Made by a program: the position numbers and the translations under genes. The notes below the pieces were generated by a model. The model was not told the DNA's origin. It saw only the letters and a list, made by a program, of their open reading frames with translations, and did no database searches. Source: Burkholderiaceae bacterium (GTDB lineage: Bacteria; Pseudomonadota; Gammaproteobacteria; Burkholderiales; Burkholderiaceae_D). Taken from it: 35,911 nucleotides of DNA. The DNA lies in the NCBI GenBank assembly GCA_030158675.1, contig JAOASL010000029.1, positions 1 through 35,911 on the forward strand, written 5' to 3'. Shown piece after piece: positions 1 to 7,494 of the stretch (its first letter is position 1; each line of letters opens with the position of its first letter).

Positions 1-354
1 CTGTACCGGCAATGGGGCTGCGACGTGATCGGCATGACCAACATGCCCGAGGCGAAGCTCGCGCGCGAAGCCGAGATCTGCTATGCCAGCGTGGCAATGG
101 TCACCGATTTCGACTGCTGGCATCCCGGACATGCGCACGTTACGGTCGACCAGATCATCGCGGTACTGCTCGCGAACGCGGACAAGGGCCGCTCGCTGGT
201 AAAGCATGTGGTGCCGCAGCTGAAAGACGATGCGCATGCGGCCGACTGCCCGTGTCGCAGCGCACTGCAGCACGCACTGATCACCGCGCCTGACGCACGC
301 GATCCGGCAATGATGGAAAAGCTGTCGGCAATCGCCGGAAGGATGCTGGCATGA
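1..354 (+). CDS. mtnP: S-methyl-5'-thioadenosine phosphorylase, 3' part only
   Basis: This is the C-terminal 117 residues of a purine nucleoside phosphorylase of the MTAP type; the start lies before the window. The enzyme splits methylthioadenosine (and, in many bacteria, 5'-deoxyadenosine) with phosphate into adenine and the 5-substituted ribose-1-phosphate. The open frame begins at base 1 and carries the family's hallmark segment WGCDVIGMTNMPEAKLAREA, followed by EICYASVAMVTDFDCW, which shape the purine and methylthioribose pocket. The TGA at 352-354 overlaps the ATG of the next gene (ATGA), a sign of translational coupling. The neighbours, an aldolase, apt and mtnA, use both products of this reaction, which supports MTAP over a general nucleoside phosphorylase. 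Substrate preference between MTA and 5'-deoxyadenosine cannot be read from this fragment. Confidence 0.93.
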   Translation: MYRQWGCDVIGMTNMPEAKLAREAEICYASVAMVTDFDCWHPGHAHVTVDQIIAVLLANADKGRSLVKHVVPQLKDDAHAADCPCRSALQHALITAPDARDPAMMEKLSAIAGRMLA

Positions 355-1004
355 GCATCCTGGTTCGCGAACAGATCGTCGCCGCCTGCAAGAAACTGGA
401 GTTCAGCGGACTCAATCGTGGCACTTCCGGCAATGTCAGTTGCCGCGAGAAAGACCATTTCCTCGTCACGCCCAGCGGCGTGGCGGTCGACGAAATCACC
501 CCGAGCCGCATTGTCGCGGTCGGCTATGACGGCAAGGTGATCGGCATCGGCAAGCCATCCAGCGAGTGGCATTTTCATTGCGACATATTGAAGGCGCGCG
601 CCGACATCGGCGCCGTGGTGCACACGCATGCACCGTATGCGACCGCCATCGCCTGCCTGCGCGAGGACATCCCGGCCTTTCACTACATGATCGCGGTCGC
701 CGGCGGCGACTCGATACGCTGCGCGCCGTATGCGCTGTTCGGCACCGATGAATTGTCGCGCCATGCGCTCGACGCCCTCGAGGGCCGCAAGGCTTGCCTG
801 CTCGCGAACCACGGCATGATCACGCTTGGCCGCGATCTTGATGAAGCGATGGCGGTCGCGGTCGAAGTCGAGTCGCTGTGCCAGCAATATCTGCTAGCGC
901 GGCAGGCCGGCAAGCCGACCCTGCTGTCGACCGAAGAGATGCAAAGCGTGATTGAAAAATTCAAGACCTACGGCAGGAATGCCCAGACTCCGGCAAAGCC
1001 ATGA
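351..1004 (+). CDS. class II aldolase, fuculose-1-phosphate aldolase type (probable DHAP-shunt aldolase)
   Basis: A 217-residue zinc-dependent class II aldolase, the normal length for this family. The zinc and catalytic residues of E. coli FucA (E73, H92, H94, H155) line up one to one with E72 (SSEWHFH), H91 and H93 ([12 protein letters not shown]) and H154 (LLANHGMI). The family cleaves ketose-1-phosphates to dihydroxyacetone phosphate and an aldehyde. Lying between mtnP and apt-mtnA, it most probably cleaves 5-methylthioribulose-1-phosphate and/or 5-deoxyribulose-1-phosphate to DHAP plus methylthioacetaldehyde or acetaldehyde. This is the role of Ald2 in Rhodospirillum rubrum and of DrdA in Bacillus thuringiensis. 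MtnB, the dehydratase of the classical methionine salvage pathway, is a distant relative. However, the CAPYALFGT and ANHGMI stretches look aldolase-like, and no mtnC or mtnD is seen here. The substrate is an inference. The gene overlaps both neighbours by ATGA. Confidence 0.85.
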   Translation: MSILVREQIVAACKKLEFSGLNRGTSGNVSCREKDHFLVTPSGVAVDEITPSRIVAVGYDGKVIGIGKPSSEWHFHCDILKARADIGAVVHTHAPYATAIACLREDIPAFHYMIAVAGGDSIRCAPYALFGTDELSRHALDALEGRKACLLANHGMITLGRDLDEAMAVAVEVESLCQQYLLARQAGKPTLLSTEEMQSVIEKFKTYGRNAQTPAKP

Positions 1005-1528
1005 ACATTAAGTCACTCATCCGCACGATTCCCGATTATCCGAAATCCGGTATCCAGTTCCGCGACATCACCACGCTAATCAAGGATGCGCAAGGCTTCA
1101 AAGCCACCATCGACGCTCTGGTCGATCGTTATCGCAGCCAGAACATCACCCAGGTGGCCGGCACCGAGGCGCGCGGCTTTTTGTTCGGCGCGCCGCTGGC
1201 ATATGCGCTGGGCGTGGGCTTCGTACCGGTACGCAAGAAGGGCAAATTGCCCGGCAAGACCACCGGTCACGAATATGCCTTGGAATATGGACATGACCGT
1301 ATCGAAATTCATGACGATGCGATCGGCGCTGGCGACCGCGTGCTGGTGGTCGACGACCTGCTTGCCACCGGTGGCACCGCGCAGGCTACCGTGATGCTGG
1401 TGCGCGCGCTCGGCGGCGAAGTCAGCGAGTGCGCATTCGTGGTCGACCTGCCCGACCTCGGTGGCCGCGCGAAGCTCGAGAACATGGGACTGACGGTCTT
1501 CACGCTATGTGCATTCGAAGGCCATTGA
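1001..1528 (+). CDS. apt: adenine phosphoribosyltransferase
   Basis: A 175-residue type I phosphoribosyltransferase that converts adenine and PRPP to AMP and pyrophosphate in the cytoplasm. The N-terminus ([18 protein letters not shown]) is the characteristic adenine-PRT start. The PRPP-binding signature [14 protein letters not shown] spans residues 114-127, and the flexible-loop region KKGKLPGKT is at 79-87. The ATG at 1001 overlaps the stop of the aldolase gene (ATGA), so the two are likely coupled translationally. Placement next to mtnP makes sense because MTA phosphorolysis releases adenine, which this enzyme returns to the nucleotide pool. Length and motifs are complete and nothing is unusual. 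Confidence 0.97.
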   Translation: MNIKSLIRTIPDYPKSGIQFRDITTLIKDAQGFKATIDALVDRYRSQNITQVAGTEARGFLFGAPLAYALGVGFVPVRKKGKLPGKTTGHEYALEYGHDRIEIHDDAIGAGDRVLVVDDLLATGGTAQATVMLVRALGGEVSECAFVVDLPDLGGRAKLENMGLTVFTLCAFEGH

Positions 1529-1529
1529 G

Positions 1530-2627
1530 ATGAGTGACGCCAAAAACGGCGACGGCGCGGCCGTCGTCACTCTGCGCTGGCATGACGCTCCCGGCCATGG
1601 CCGGCTCGACATGATCGACCAGACCCGGCTGCCGGCTGTCTTCGACTACCTGCGATACGACTCCGCGGCCGGCGTTGCTGACGGTATACGTACGATGGTC
1701 GTCCGTGGCGCGCCGGCCATCGGGGTGGCCGCCGCCTACGGTGTGGCGCTGGAGGCGCTGCGTCTGAACGCAATGCACGCGCTGAACGGCATCGAATACG
1801 ATGCGGCGCTCGACAGCGCAGTGCGCTTGTTGGCGGACAGCCGGCCGACGGCGGTCAACCTGTCATGGGCGCTGCAGCGCATGCAGCAGCGGCGCGCCGC
1901 GCATGCGCAATCGCATCCGGGGTCAGGCAGCGCCACGCTCGCGCAAGCGCTGCTGACCGAAGCGAAATCCATCCACGCAGAAGACGTACAGATCAATCGC
2001 CGGATGGGCGCGCATGGCGCAACGCTGCTGGCGGACGGCGCACGCGTGCTCACGCACTGCAATGCCGGCGCGCTCGCGACCGCCGGTCACGGAACGGCGC
2101 TCGGCGTGATCCGCTCCGCCGTTGCGGCAGGCAAGCGAATCAGCGTGATCGCCGACGAGACCCGTCCCTTCCTGCAGGGTGCGCGGCTGACTGCATGGGA
2201 AATGGTGCAGGAAAACATACCGCTGACGCTCATCACCGACAACATGGCCGGCCATCTGATGGCGCAGGGCGAGATCGACGCAGTCATCGTCGGCACCGAC
2301 CGTGTGGCCGCGAATGGCGACGTGGCCAACAAGATTGGCACCTATATGGTGGCGGTGCTGGCGGCGCGCCACCGGATACCGTTCTACGTCGCCTGCCCGC
2401 TGTCAACCATCGACCTGTCGGTCCCAAGCGGCCGCGAGATTCCGATCGAGGAACGCGCAGCAAGTGAAGTAACCGGCTTCAGGGATACCCAGTGGGCGGC
2501 CGTCGGCGTGAATGTGCGCAATCCGTCGTTTGACGTGACACCGGCCGATCTGGTGACAGCATTGATCACCGAGCGCGGCATCGTGCATGCGCCGGATGAG
2601 CGCAAGCTGCGCGCACTGTTCGAGTAA
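1530..2627 (+). CDS. mtnA: S-methyl-5-thioribose-1-phosphate isomerase
   Basis: A 365-residue isomerase related to the eIF2B alpha/beta/delta fold. It interconverts methylthioribose-1-phosphate (also 5-deoxyribose-1-phosphate in shunt pathways) and the ribulose-1-phosphate form. Visible family motifs are VVRGAPAIGVAAAYG (about 58-71), the catalytic cysteine in THCNAG (C177), IADETRPFLQGARLTAWE (about 207-224) and the catalytic aspartate in VGTDRVAANGDVANKIG (D257). GREIPIEER (301-309) is also present. A GTG at 1509 would open the same frame, but it lies inside apt. The ATG at 1530 sits just behind the apt stop with GAAGG about 8 bases upstream and is preferred. It is the last gene of the operon and supplies the substrate of the upstream aldolase. 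Confidence 0.96.
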   Translation: MSDAKNGDGAAVVTLRWHDAPGHGRLDMIDQTRLPAVFDYLRYDSAAGVADGIRTMVVRGAPAIGVAAAYGVALEALRLNAMHALNGIEYDAALDSAVRLLADSRPTAVNLSWALQRMQQRRAAHAQSHPGSGSATLAQALLTEAKSIHAEDVQINRRMGAHGATLLADGARVLTHCNAGALATAGHGTALGVIRSAVAAGKRISVIADETRPFLQGARLTAWEMVQENIPLTLITDNMAGHLMAQGEIDAVIVGTDRVAANGDVANKIGTYMVAVLAARHRIPFYVACPLSTIDLSVPSGREIPIEERAASEVTGFRDTQWAAVGVNVRNPSFDVTPADLVTALITERGIVHAPDERKLRALFE

Positions 2628-2660
2628 ATCAAGAGATCATCAGAACCCGGTGCTTGGAAT

Positions 2661-2688
2661 AAAAAACGGCGCGAAGTATCGCGCCGTT
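2661..2688 (-). terminator. intrinsic terminator of the binding-protein gene
   Basis: A perfect 10-bp stem, AACGGCGCGA (2665-2674) against TCGCGCCGTT (2679-2688), encloses a four-base loop. Read on the - strand the stem is followed by six T (A-tract 2661-2666), which makes it a good Rho-independent terminator for the gene ending at 2755. It also lies just past the mtnA stop and may slow transcription from the + side, but there is no T-tract in that direction. Confidence 0.8.
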
Positions 2689-2704
2689 GATCATCCAGCG
2701 GCCT

Positions 2705-2738
2705 TGTCAGGCCAGAGGCATGCTATTGCGGCCTGACA
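2705..2738. repeat. inverted repeat between two convergent genes
   Basis: TGTCAGGCC (2705-2713) pairs with GGCCTGACA (2730-2738) around a 16-base spacer. It lies between the convergent ends of mtnA and the binding-protein gene and beside the terminator at 2661-2688. It has no T-tract and may be an additional mRNA 3'-end hairpin. Confidence 0.5.
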
Positions 2739-2754
2739 CATCCTGCTGTCGGGC

Positions 2755-3957
2755 TTACTTCCATAGCGCGCACTTGGTCTCTGCTTTGGTCATGTATGCC
2801 TGGTCGCCCGGGATCACCTGTACCACCTTGTAGTAGTCCCACGCGTACTTCGACTCAGCTGGCGACTTCACCTGCATCAGCGTCATGTCGTGCACCATGC
2901 GGCCGTCTTGACGTACCACGCCATTCTTTGCGAATACGTCGTTGATCTTGGTCGACTTCAGCTTCGCCATCACCTTGTCGCCGTCATCGGTGCCGATCGC
3001 CTTCACCGCGTTCAGATACTGCGTCGTGGCCGAGTAATCGGCCGCATGCAGCATCGATGGTGCCTTCTTGTTGCGGGCCATGAATTTCTTCGCCCATGCA
3101 CGCGACTCGTCATTCGTGTCCCAGTACCAGCCGTCGGTCAGGTACATGCCCTGCGTGACATTCAGGCCGAGCGCATGCACGTCGTTGACGAACATCAGCA
3201 GGCCGGCCAGTTTCATTTTCTTGTTCACGCCGAACTCATTGGCTGCCTTGATCGAGTTCACGGTGTCGCCGCCAGCGTTGGCCAGACCCAGCACCTGGGC
3301 CTTCGAGCTCTGCGCCTGCAGCAGGAACGACGAGAAATCGGACGCCGCCAGCGGATGGCGCACCGAACCGAGCACGCGACCGCCCTGTGCCTTCACGATC
3401 TGCGAAGCGTCATTTTCCAGCGAGATGCCGAACACATAATCGGCGGTCAGGAAATACCAGTCCTTGTTGCCCTGCTTGGTCAGCGCAGCGGCCGTGCCGC
3501 GCGCCATCGCCGCAGTATCGTACGCATAGTGAATGGTGTACGGCGTGCACTCTTCATTGGTCAGCCGCGATGTGCCGGCACCGATCGCGATGAACGGCCT
3601 TTTCTTCTCGGCCGCAACCTTCGCCATAGCCAGGTTGGTGGCCGAGTTGGTGCCGCCGATCAGCATGTCGACGCCCTGCTGGTCGAACCACTCGCGCGCC
3701 TTGCTGGCGGCAATGTCAGCCTTGTTCTGGTGGTCGGCCGATACGAACTCGATTTTCTTGCCGTTCACGTTGCCTCCGAAGTCGGCGATCGCCATCTTGA
3801 TCGCGTCCGCGCCGGCCGGGCCATCGACATCGGCATACACGCCGGACATGTCGGTAATGAAGCCAATCTTGATCGTGTCATTCGACACTTGCGCATAAGC
3901 AGCAGGAGCGGCCGCGAAGGCCATCGCTACAGCGCAGGAAAGGTTACGAATCTTCAA
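2755..3957 (-). CDS. branched-chain amino acid-type ABC transporter substrate-binding protein
   Basis: A 400-residue type I periplasmic binding protein of the LivK/HAAT family, which delivers amino acids, amides or aromatic acids to a high-affinity ABC importer. Residues 1 to about 23 form a signal peptide (KIRNLSCAVAMAFAAAPAAYA) with an AYA cleavage site. The mature part opens with DTIKIGFITDMSGVYADVDG, the usual first strand and ligand loop, and later shows the family's ADYSATTQYLNAVKAIG region. The longer open frame back to 4065 would put a polar segment before the signal peptide. The TTG at 3957, with AAGGGAG 6 bases upstream, is therefore taken as the start; TTG usage is unusual but the signals agree. 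No permease or ATPase genes are adjacent, so it is an orphan. The ligand is unknown. Confidence 0.88.
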   Translation of the reverse strand: MKIRNLSCAVAMAFAAAPAAYAQVSNDTIKIGFITDMSGVYADVDGPAGADAIKMAIADFGGNVNGKKIEFVSADHQNKADIAASKAREWFDQQGVDMLIGGTNSATNLAMAKVAAEKKRPFIAIGAGTSRLTNEECTPYTIHYAYDTAAMARGTAAALTKQGNKDWYFLTADYVFGISLENDASQIVKAQGGRVLGSVRHPLAASDFSSFLLQAQSSKAQVLGLANAGGDTVNSIKAANEFGVNKKMKLAGLLMFVNDVHALGLNVTQGMYLTDGWYWDTNDESRAWAKKFMARNKKAPSMLHAADYSATTQYLNAVKAIGTDDGDKVMAKLKSTKINDVFAKNGVVRQDGRMVHDMTLMQVKSPAESKYAWDYYKVVQVIPGDQAYMTKAETKCALWK

Positions 3958-4286
3958 TTCAATCTCCCTTGTTATTGATAGATGAGAATCAGTTGGCCTG
4001 AACATCTTAGCATGGCGAAATCTGCCCCGGCCCCGCTTGCGCCCAGAGGTCCGGCCATCTTCCATGTGTCAGTGGCAGAGCAGGACCGACCAGATCAAGC
4101 GCCACTGCCGCCACTGCCTCGATGCAGACGATACGGATCAAAAACCAGAACTTGTCGGCGCGCCGCCGGCCTACCGGATATGAAGGCGCTGGCTGCCCGT
4201 TCCCCACAGGTGGGCGGGGTTCGGCGTCTGCCCGCTGTAGCGCGGGCCGGGTCTTTCCAATACTGCAACCGTAGGAGACGACAGCC
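3958..4286. other. divergent intergenic region
   Basis: These 329 bases separate two divergently transcribed genes. At its left edge is the strong ribosome binding site AAGGGAG of the binding protein (- strand). At its right edge is TAGGAG (4272-4277) serving the DUF883 gene (+ strand). GC-rich stretches with short inverted repeats occur around 4232-4250. I found no convincing sigma-70 hexamer pair and no open reading frame that looks coding. Confidence 0.5.
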
Positions 4287-4679
4287 ATGGAAACCAATTA
4301 TCCGAGTACCGGCACCGAGACCACGGGCCTGCATCGCGACACCAGCCCGGGTACCGGTGGTGCCGGCAGCACGACCGGAATGGGCGGCAAGGCTCTGCGC
4401 ATGCGCGAGGAACTGTCGAACCTGAAGAGCGACCTGGATGCGCTGATGTCCCACGCGTCCACCCTCAACGAGAACGAATTGCGCGAGGCACGCGACCGGA
4501 TACTGGCGCGCGTTTCCTCGATGCGCTACGCGGCGCGCGGCTTCGCCGAGCAGGCTGGCCGGCAATTCAGTCAGGGACGCGACATTACCGCCGATTACGT
4601 GCGCGACAAGCCACTGCAGTCGGTCGCCATCGCTGCAGGTGTGGGCCTGCTGGTGGGCACGATTCTGCGTCGCAGCTGA
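4287..4679 (+). CDS. DUF883 family membrane-anchored protein (ElaB/YqjD-like)
   Basis: A 130-residue protein. A Gly/Thr-rich leader (about 1-35) is followed by an amphipathic helical region (about 38-105, MREELSNLKSDLDALMSHAS onward). A single C-terminal membrane segment then carries the family's DKPLQSVAIAAGVGLLVG and ends in LRRS. E. coli YqjD and ElaB share this architecture; they sit in the inner membrane, bind ribosomes and are induced in stationary phase under RpoS. The start is fixed by TAGGAG 9 bases upstream. It begins a three-gene set with YqjE-like and YqjK-like genes, the same order as E. coli yqjDEK. Function here is inferred from that family. Confidence 0.9.
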   Translation: METNYPSTGTETTGLHRDTSPGTGGAGSTTGMGGKALRMREELSNLKSDLDALMSHASTLNENELREARDRILARVSSMRYAARGFAEQAGRQFSQGRDITADYVRDKPLQSVAIAAGVGLLVGTILRRS

Positions 4680-4701
4680 CCCGGCCAACGGAGGCTCCCG
4701 C

Positions 4702-5070
4702 GTGCTCGATACCTTGAACAAAGCGAAAAAGCTGGTTGTGATTGCCATGGATCGACTGGGCGACTACGTCGCACTGGCGCGCATCGAACTCAAGATGCAG
4801 GGGCGCGAGATTGGTGTGCAATTGTTCGGCTATCTGGGTGCCTTCGTGTGCGCACTGTTTGCGCTGCTCTTCCTGGGCGTTGCGATTATCGTCAGCTTCT
4901 GGGACAGTGACTACCGTGCGCTGGCCGCGTGGGTCGTGGTTGGACTGTATGCGGCCGGCGCAGTGACCGGCATCATGCTCGCGCGAAGGCACGCCGGCAC
5001 GACCGGCGGCCTGGGAACCTTGCGCGATGAATTGAGGCGCGATGTCGCGCTGGTCAGGGAAAGCCTATGA
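4702..5070 (+). CDS. phage holin-like membrane protein, YqjE type
   Basis: A 122-residue protein with an N-terminal amphipathic part (LDTLNKAKKLVVIAMDRLGDYVALARIELKM, given here in words as residues 2-33). Two hydrophobic hairpin segments follow at about 45-68 and 78-100, ending in a charged tail. This is the layout of the YqjE/holin superfamily III family. I chose GTG 4702 as the start: ACGGAGG lies 7 bases before it, and the upstream extension overlaps the previous gene and lacks family similarity. It lies 22 bases after the DUF883 gene and overlaps the next gene by ATGA. The family is linked to stationary-phase and osmotic stress by association only; no enzymatic motif is present. Confidence 0.85.
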   Translation: MLDTLNKAKKLVVIAMDRLGDYVALARIELKMQGREIGVQLFGYLGAFVCALFALLFLGVAIIVSFWDSDYRALAAWVVVGLYAAGAVTGIMLARRHAGTTGGLGTLRDELRRDVALVRESL

Positions 5071-5597
5071 AGCCTTCGTTGGAAGATGAGCGGCGCGCGT
5101 TGCTCGAGCAGATCGAGGCAAGTCGCGCAGTCTATCGGCGCATGCTGGCCGGCGAGCCTGATTTTGTCGGCTCGCATGCGCCGGCGCGTGCGAGCGGCAC
5201 CTCGAGCAGAACGTATCCACAAAGCCGCACCATGCAGTGGATACTTGATCATCCACTGTGGGTCGCCGGCGGCGTCGCGCTGCTGGTGCTGCTGGCGCCG
5301 CGCATTGTCGGCAGCGGCAAGCGCGCAGCCGCACGGCGCAGCGCGGGGCAGCATCCGGAAGCGGCGGCGAGCGGCGGAACATTGCGCGCGCTGTTGACCG
5401 TGGCAGCCTTGCTGTTACGCGATCCGGCCAGGCTACGCGCCGCCACACGATTCGCCGGCAGCGCCTGGCAATGGATGCGGCAGCGCCGTCGTGCGCGACT
5501 ACCTGTGGCGCATGCGAGCGCGGCAATGACGATGCCCGCAAACTCAGCGCCCGCACCACTGGCAACACCGCCGCGTGCCGGCACGCGGCCCCACTGA
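5067..5597 (+). CDS. YqjK-like hypothetical membrane protein
   Basis: A 176-residue protein with no recognised enzymatic motif. The N-terminus (MKPSLEDERRALLEQIEASR) is a short charged helix. One hydrophobic segment lies at about residues 57-80 (MQWILDHPLWVAGGVALLVL), and a weaker one at about 104-117. The rest is Arg/Ala-rich and basic, and the last 30 residues are Pro/Ala-rich and probably disordered. Position after the YqjD-like and YqjE-like genes, the four-base overlap with the latter and the topology suggest it plays the part of YqjK, though sequence similarity is too weak for me to be sure. A perfect palindrome lies in its 3' end at 5570-5589. Confidence 0.72.
   Translation: MKPSLEDERRALLEQIEASRAVYRRMLAGEPDFVGSHAPARASGTSSRTYPQSRTMQWILDHPLWVAGGVALLVLLAPRIVGSGKRAAARRSAGQHPEAAASGGTLRALLTVAALLLRDPARLRAATRFAGSAWQWMRQRRRARLPVAHASAAMTMPANSAPAPLATPPRAGTRPH
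5570..5589. repeat. perfect 20-bp palindrome at the gene end
   Basis: GCCGCGTGCC (5570-5579) is followed without spacer by its exact complement GGCACGCGGC (5580-5589). It lies in the last codons of the YqjK-like gene and about 45 bases before the small lipoprotein gene. It could be a protein-binding operator or an mRNA processing hairpin; there is no T-tract, so it is not a typical terminator. Confidence 0.6.
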
Positions 5598-5633
5598 AAT
5601 CCGTCTTCACCTCGTACGACACAAGGAGACATC

Positions 5634-5780
5634 ATGCAAATTCGATTGCAATGGACACTGGCGCTGTGGATCGCGCTGGCGCTGGCCGGCTGCAACACCA
5701 TGCGCGGCTTCGGCCGCGATGTCGAGCGTGGCGGGGAACGCGTGCAGGATGCGGCGACCACTACGCAGAACAAGATGTAA
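5634..5780 (+). CDS. small entericidin-like lipoprotein
   Basis: A 48-residue reading frame with AAGGAG (5623-5628) 5 bases before the ATG. The translation is a short basic start, a hydrophobic stretch and a lipobox ALAGC with the lipidated cysteine at position 20. After it come NTMRGFGRDVERGGERVQDA and a short polar tail. The pattern GCNTxRGxGxDxxxxGxxxQ is typical of the entericidin EcnA/EcnB family of tiny stress-linked envelope lipoproteins, which in E. coli act as an antidote and toxin pair. Only one copy is present here. Its stop is 4 bases from the convergent end of a - strand gene. Function in cell lysis or envelope stress is an inference from the family. Confidence 0.88.
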   Translation: MQIRLQWTLALWIALALAGCNTMRGFGRDVERGGERVQDAATTTQNKM

Positions 5781-5784
5781 AGCC

Positions 5785-6057
5785 TTACATCGGCACACGC
5801 TCGTTCAGCACACATCCGCGCGGGGAGCGCCACTGCAACTGCGGCAGGCGCATCCTCGACCAGTGCCCCGCTGCCAGCGGCGCGATCGGTATATGTCCTG
5901 CCAGATCCGCGCAAGCCGGCAGCCCATCGGCTGGATAGCGATAGATCGCCGGTTGCCAGTTGTTGTCCGCCTGTGCACGCAGCGCAAGCACGCGCAGGCC
6001 GGCGCTGACGATTATGGCCAGCGCCAGCATCAGCCAATAAGCGGGACGCGCTTGCAT
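5785..6057 (-). CDS. small single-pass membrane protein, function unknown
   Basis: A 90-residue frame that starts one base after the glycosyltransferase stop (TGA-G-ATG at 6061-6055), so it would be translated by reinitiation on the same mRNA. The start MQARPAYWLMLALAIIVSAG gives one membrane segment at about residues 7-22. The remainder is a soluble domain rich in Pro, Arg and Trp, with three cysteines including one near the end (RGCVLNERVPM). I do not recognise a family. The tight coupling and the clean N-terminal anchor argue that it is real. It could instead be a non-coding 3' extension, since there is no independent ribosome binding site. Confidence 0.55.
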   Translation of the reverse strand: MQARPAYWLMLALAIIVSAGLRVLALRAQADNNWQPAIYRYPADGLPACADLAGHIPIAPLAAGHWSRMRLPQLQWRSPRGCVLNERVPM

Positions 6058-6058
6058 C

Positions 6059-7336
6059 TCAGTGCGCCAATCCGACAGCGGCACGGTTGGCAGTGCACGC
6101 CGCGCGCGGCGCGCACGCCAGCACCGAACGATAAACGCTGGCGATCTGCATGGCGACGCGGCTCCAGGTGAAATGCCGGTGAGCGCGGCGCAAACCGGTC
6201 CAGCCGAGACGCTGGGCGAGTGCCGGATCGTGCTGCAGTACGGCCAGCTGCGCGGCCAGCGCGGCCGGGTCGTTCGGCGGCACCAGAAAACCAGTCTGCC
6301 GGTCCAGCACAGTGCTGAGAATGCCGCCGACGGCACTGCCGATGACGGGCGTCGCGCACGCCATCGCTTCGAGTGGCGTGATGCCGAAGGGCTCATACCA
6401 AGGCGTGGTCACGAACACATCGGCCGCGCTGTAGTACTCGCGCAGCCGATGACGCGGCTGCGCGCCGGAAAACTGTACGCAATCTTCAATGCCGAGCGCG
6501 CAGGCAAGTTGTGCCAGACGCCGGATTTCCGGCGTGGCCATTGGGTCGACCCCCTCCTCACCGCCAACCACCAGCAGGCGCGCGGCGATGTCATACTGGT
6601 CCAGTAGCAGCCGCAATGCGCGCAACACATTGTCAACGCCCTTGCGCGGCACCATGCGGCCGAGCTGCAGCACGATAAATTCCCGTTCCGGCAAGTCCAG
6701 CGTGGCGCGCGCGGTATCGCGCACCGGCCAGAATTCATCCGGGTCAAAACCACAGGGCACGACGGCCAGCCGGGCCGGATCGGCACCATACAGCGCCAGC
6801 ATGTCGCGCCGGTCCTGCTCGCATTCGGCAATCACGCAATCGGCGTCCCGCATCAGCTCCTCCTCGAGCGCGAAGCGCGCATCGGGGAATCCGTCCGCCT
6901 CACCCTGGCAGCGCCGGCGAACGCGGCCCAGCGCATGAAAGGTAATCACATAAGGCCATCCGAGACGACGCCTGATCTGCTGCGCGACCATGCCGGACAT
7001 GAAGAAGTTCGCATGCACTAGCGCGTAACGCAGCGCGGCGCCGCGCATGAACCGCATCATGGCCTGCGCAAATCGTGGCATGTACGGCAGCAGCGCTTCT
7101 TTCGGCAATCTGCATGCCGGCCCGGCCTCCACATGAATGACGCGCACACCGACGCGCCAGTCCACGATCTGCGGCAAGCCGGGATCATCACGCCGCGTAT
7201 AAATATCGACGAAATAACCAAGCCGCCCGAGCTCGCGCGCCAGATTGCCGACGTACACATTCTGTCCGCCACCGTCAGCCCCACCCAGCAACGCCAGTGG
7301 CGATGCATGCTCACTGATGAAAGCGATTCTCTGCAT
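6059..7336 (-). CDS. glycosyltransferase family 4
   Basis: A 425-residue retaining glycosyltransferase of the GT-B fold. The N-terminal domain begins IAFISEHASPLALLGGADGG and continues GGQNVYVGNLARELGRLGY, which resembles the sucrose-phosphate-synthase branch of GT4. The C-terminal domain has LQLGRMVPRKGVDNVLRA (start of the donor-binding half) and the conserved ExxxxxxxE motif in EPFGITPLEA (E315 and E323), then GTPVIGSAVGG-type residues (here ATPVIGSAVGG). It likely adds a hexose or heptose to a surface glycan from a nucleotide-sugar donor; donor and acceptor cannot be told. It is downstream of the SRPBCC gene on the same strand, and with the glycosyltransferases at 10066 and 14384 it forms part of a surface-sugar region. 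Confidence 0.92.
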   Translation of the reverse strand: MQRIAFISEHASPLALLGGADGGGQNVYVGNLARELGRLGYFVDIYTRRDDPGLPQIVDWRVGVRVIHVEAGPACRLPKEALLPYMPRFAQAMMRFMRGAALRYALVHANFFMSGMVAQQIRRRLGWPYVITFHALGRVRRRCQGEADGFPDARFALEEELMRDADCVIAECEQDRRDMLALYGADPARLAVVPCGFDPDEFWPVRDTARATLDLPEREFIVLQLGRMVPRKGVDNVLRALRLLLDQYDIAARLLVVGGEEGVDPMATPEIRRLAQLACALGIEDCVQFSGAQPRHRLREYYSAADVFVTTPWYEPFGITPLEAMACATPVIGSAVGGILSTVLDRQTGFLVPPNDPAALAAQLAVLQHDPALAQRLGWTGLRRAHRHFTWSRVAMQIASVYRSVLACAPRAACTANRAAVGLAH

Positions 7337-7494
7337 CTGCGCTCATCCCCGAAAGGCCGCGACGGCCAGTCGAGTGATCGCAGCAATCGCCGTGCCTGCC
7401 TTCCAGTGCCGGACTTTCTTCGATGCTCCGTACAGGCGAACAATGCAGCGCGGGTAATCGCTGCAATTGCCGGAAAAATTTACACACGGCCGCG

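Noticed and set aside
81-887. - strand frame of 268 residues
   Set aside because: It is antisense to mtnP and the aldolase, with low-complexity composition and no ribosome site.
2890-3978. + strand frame of 362 residues
   Set aside because: It is antisense to the binding-protein gene, whose signal peptide and ribosome site are clear.
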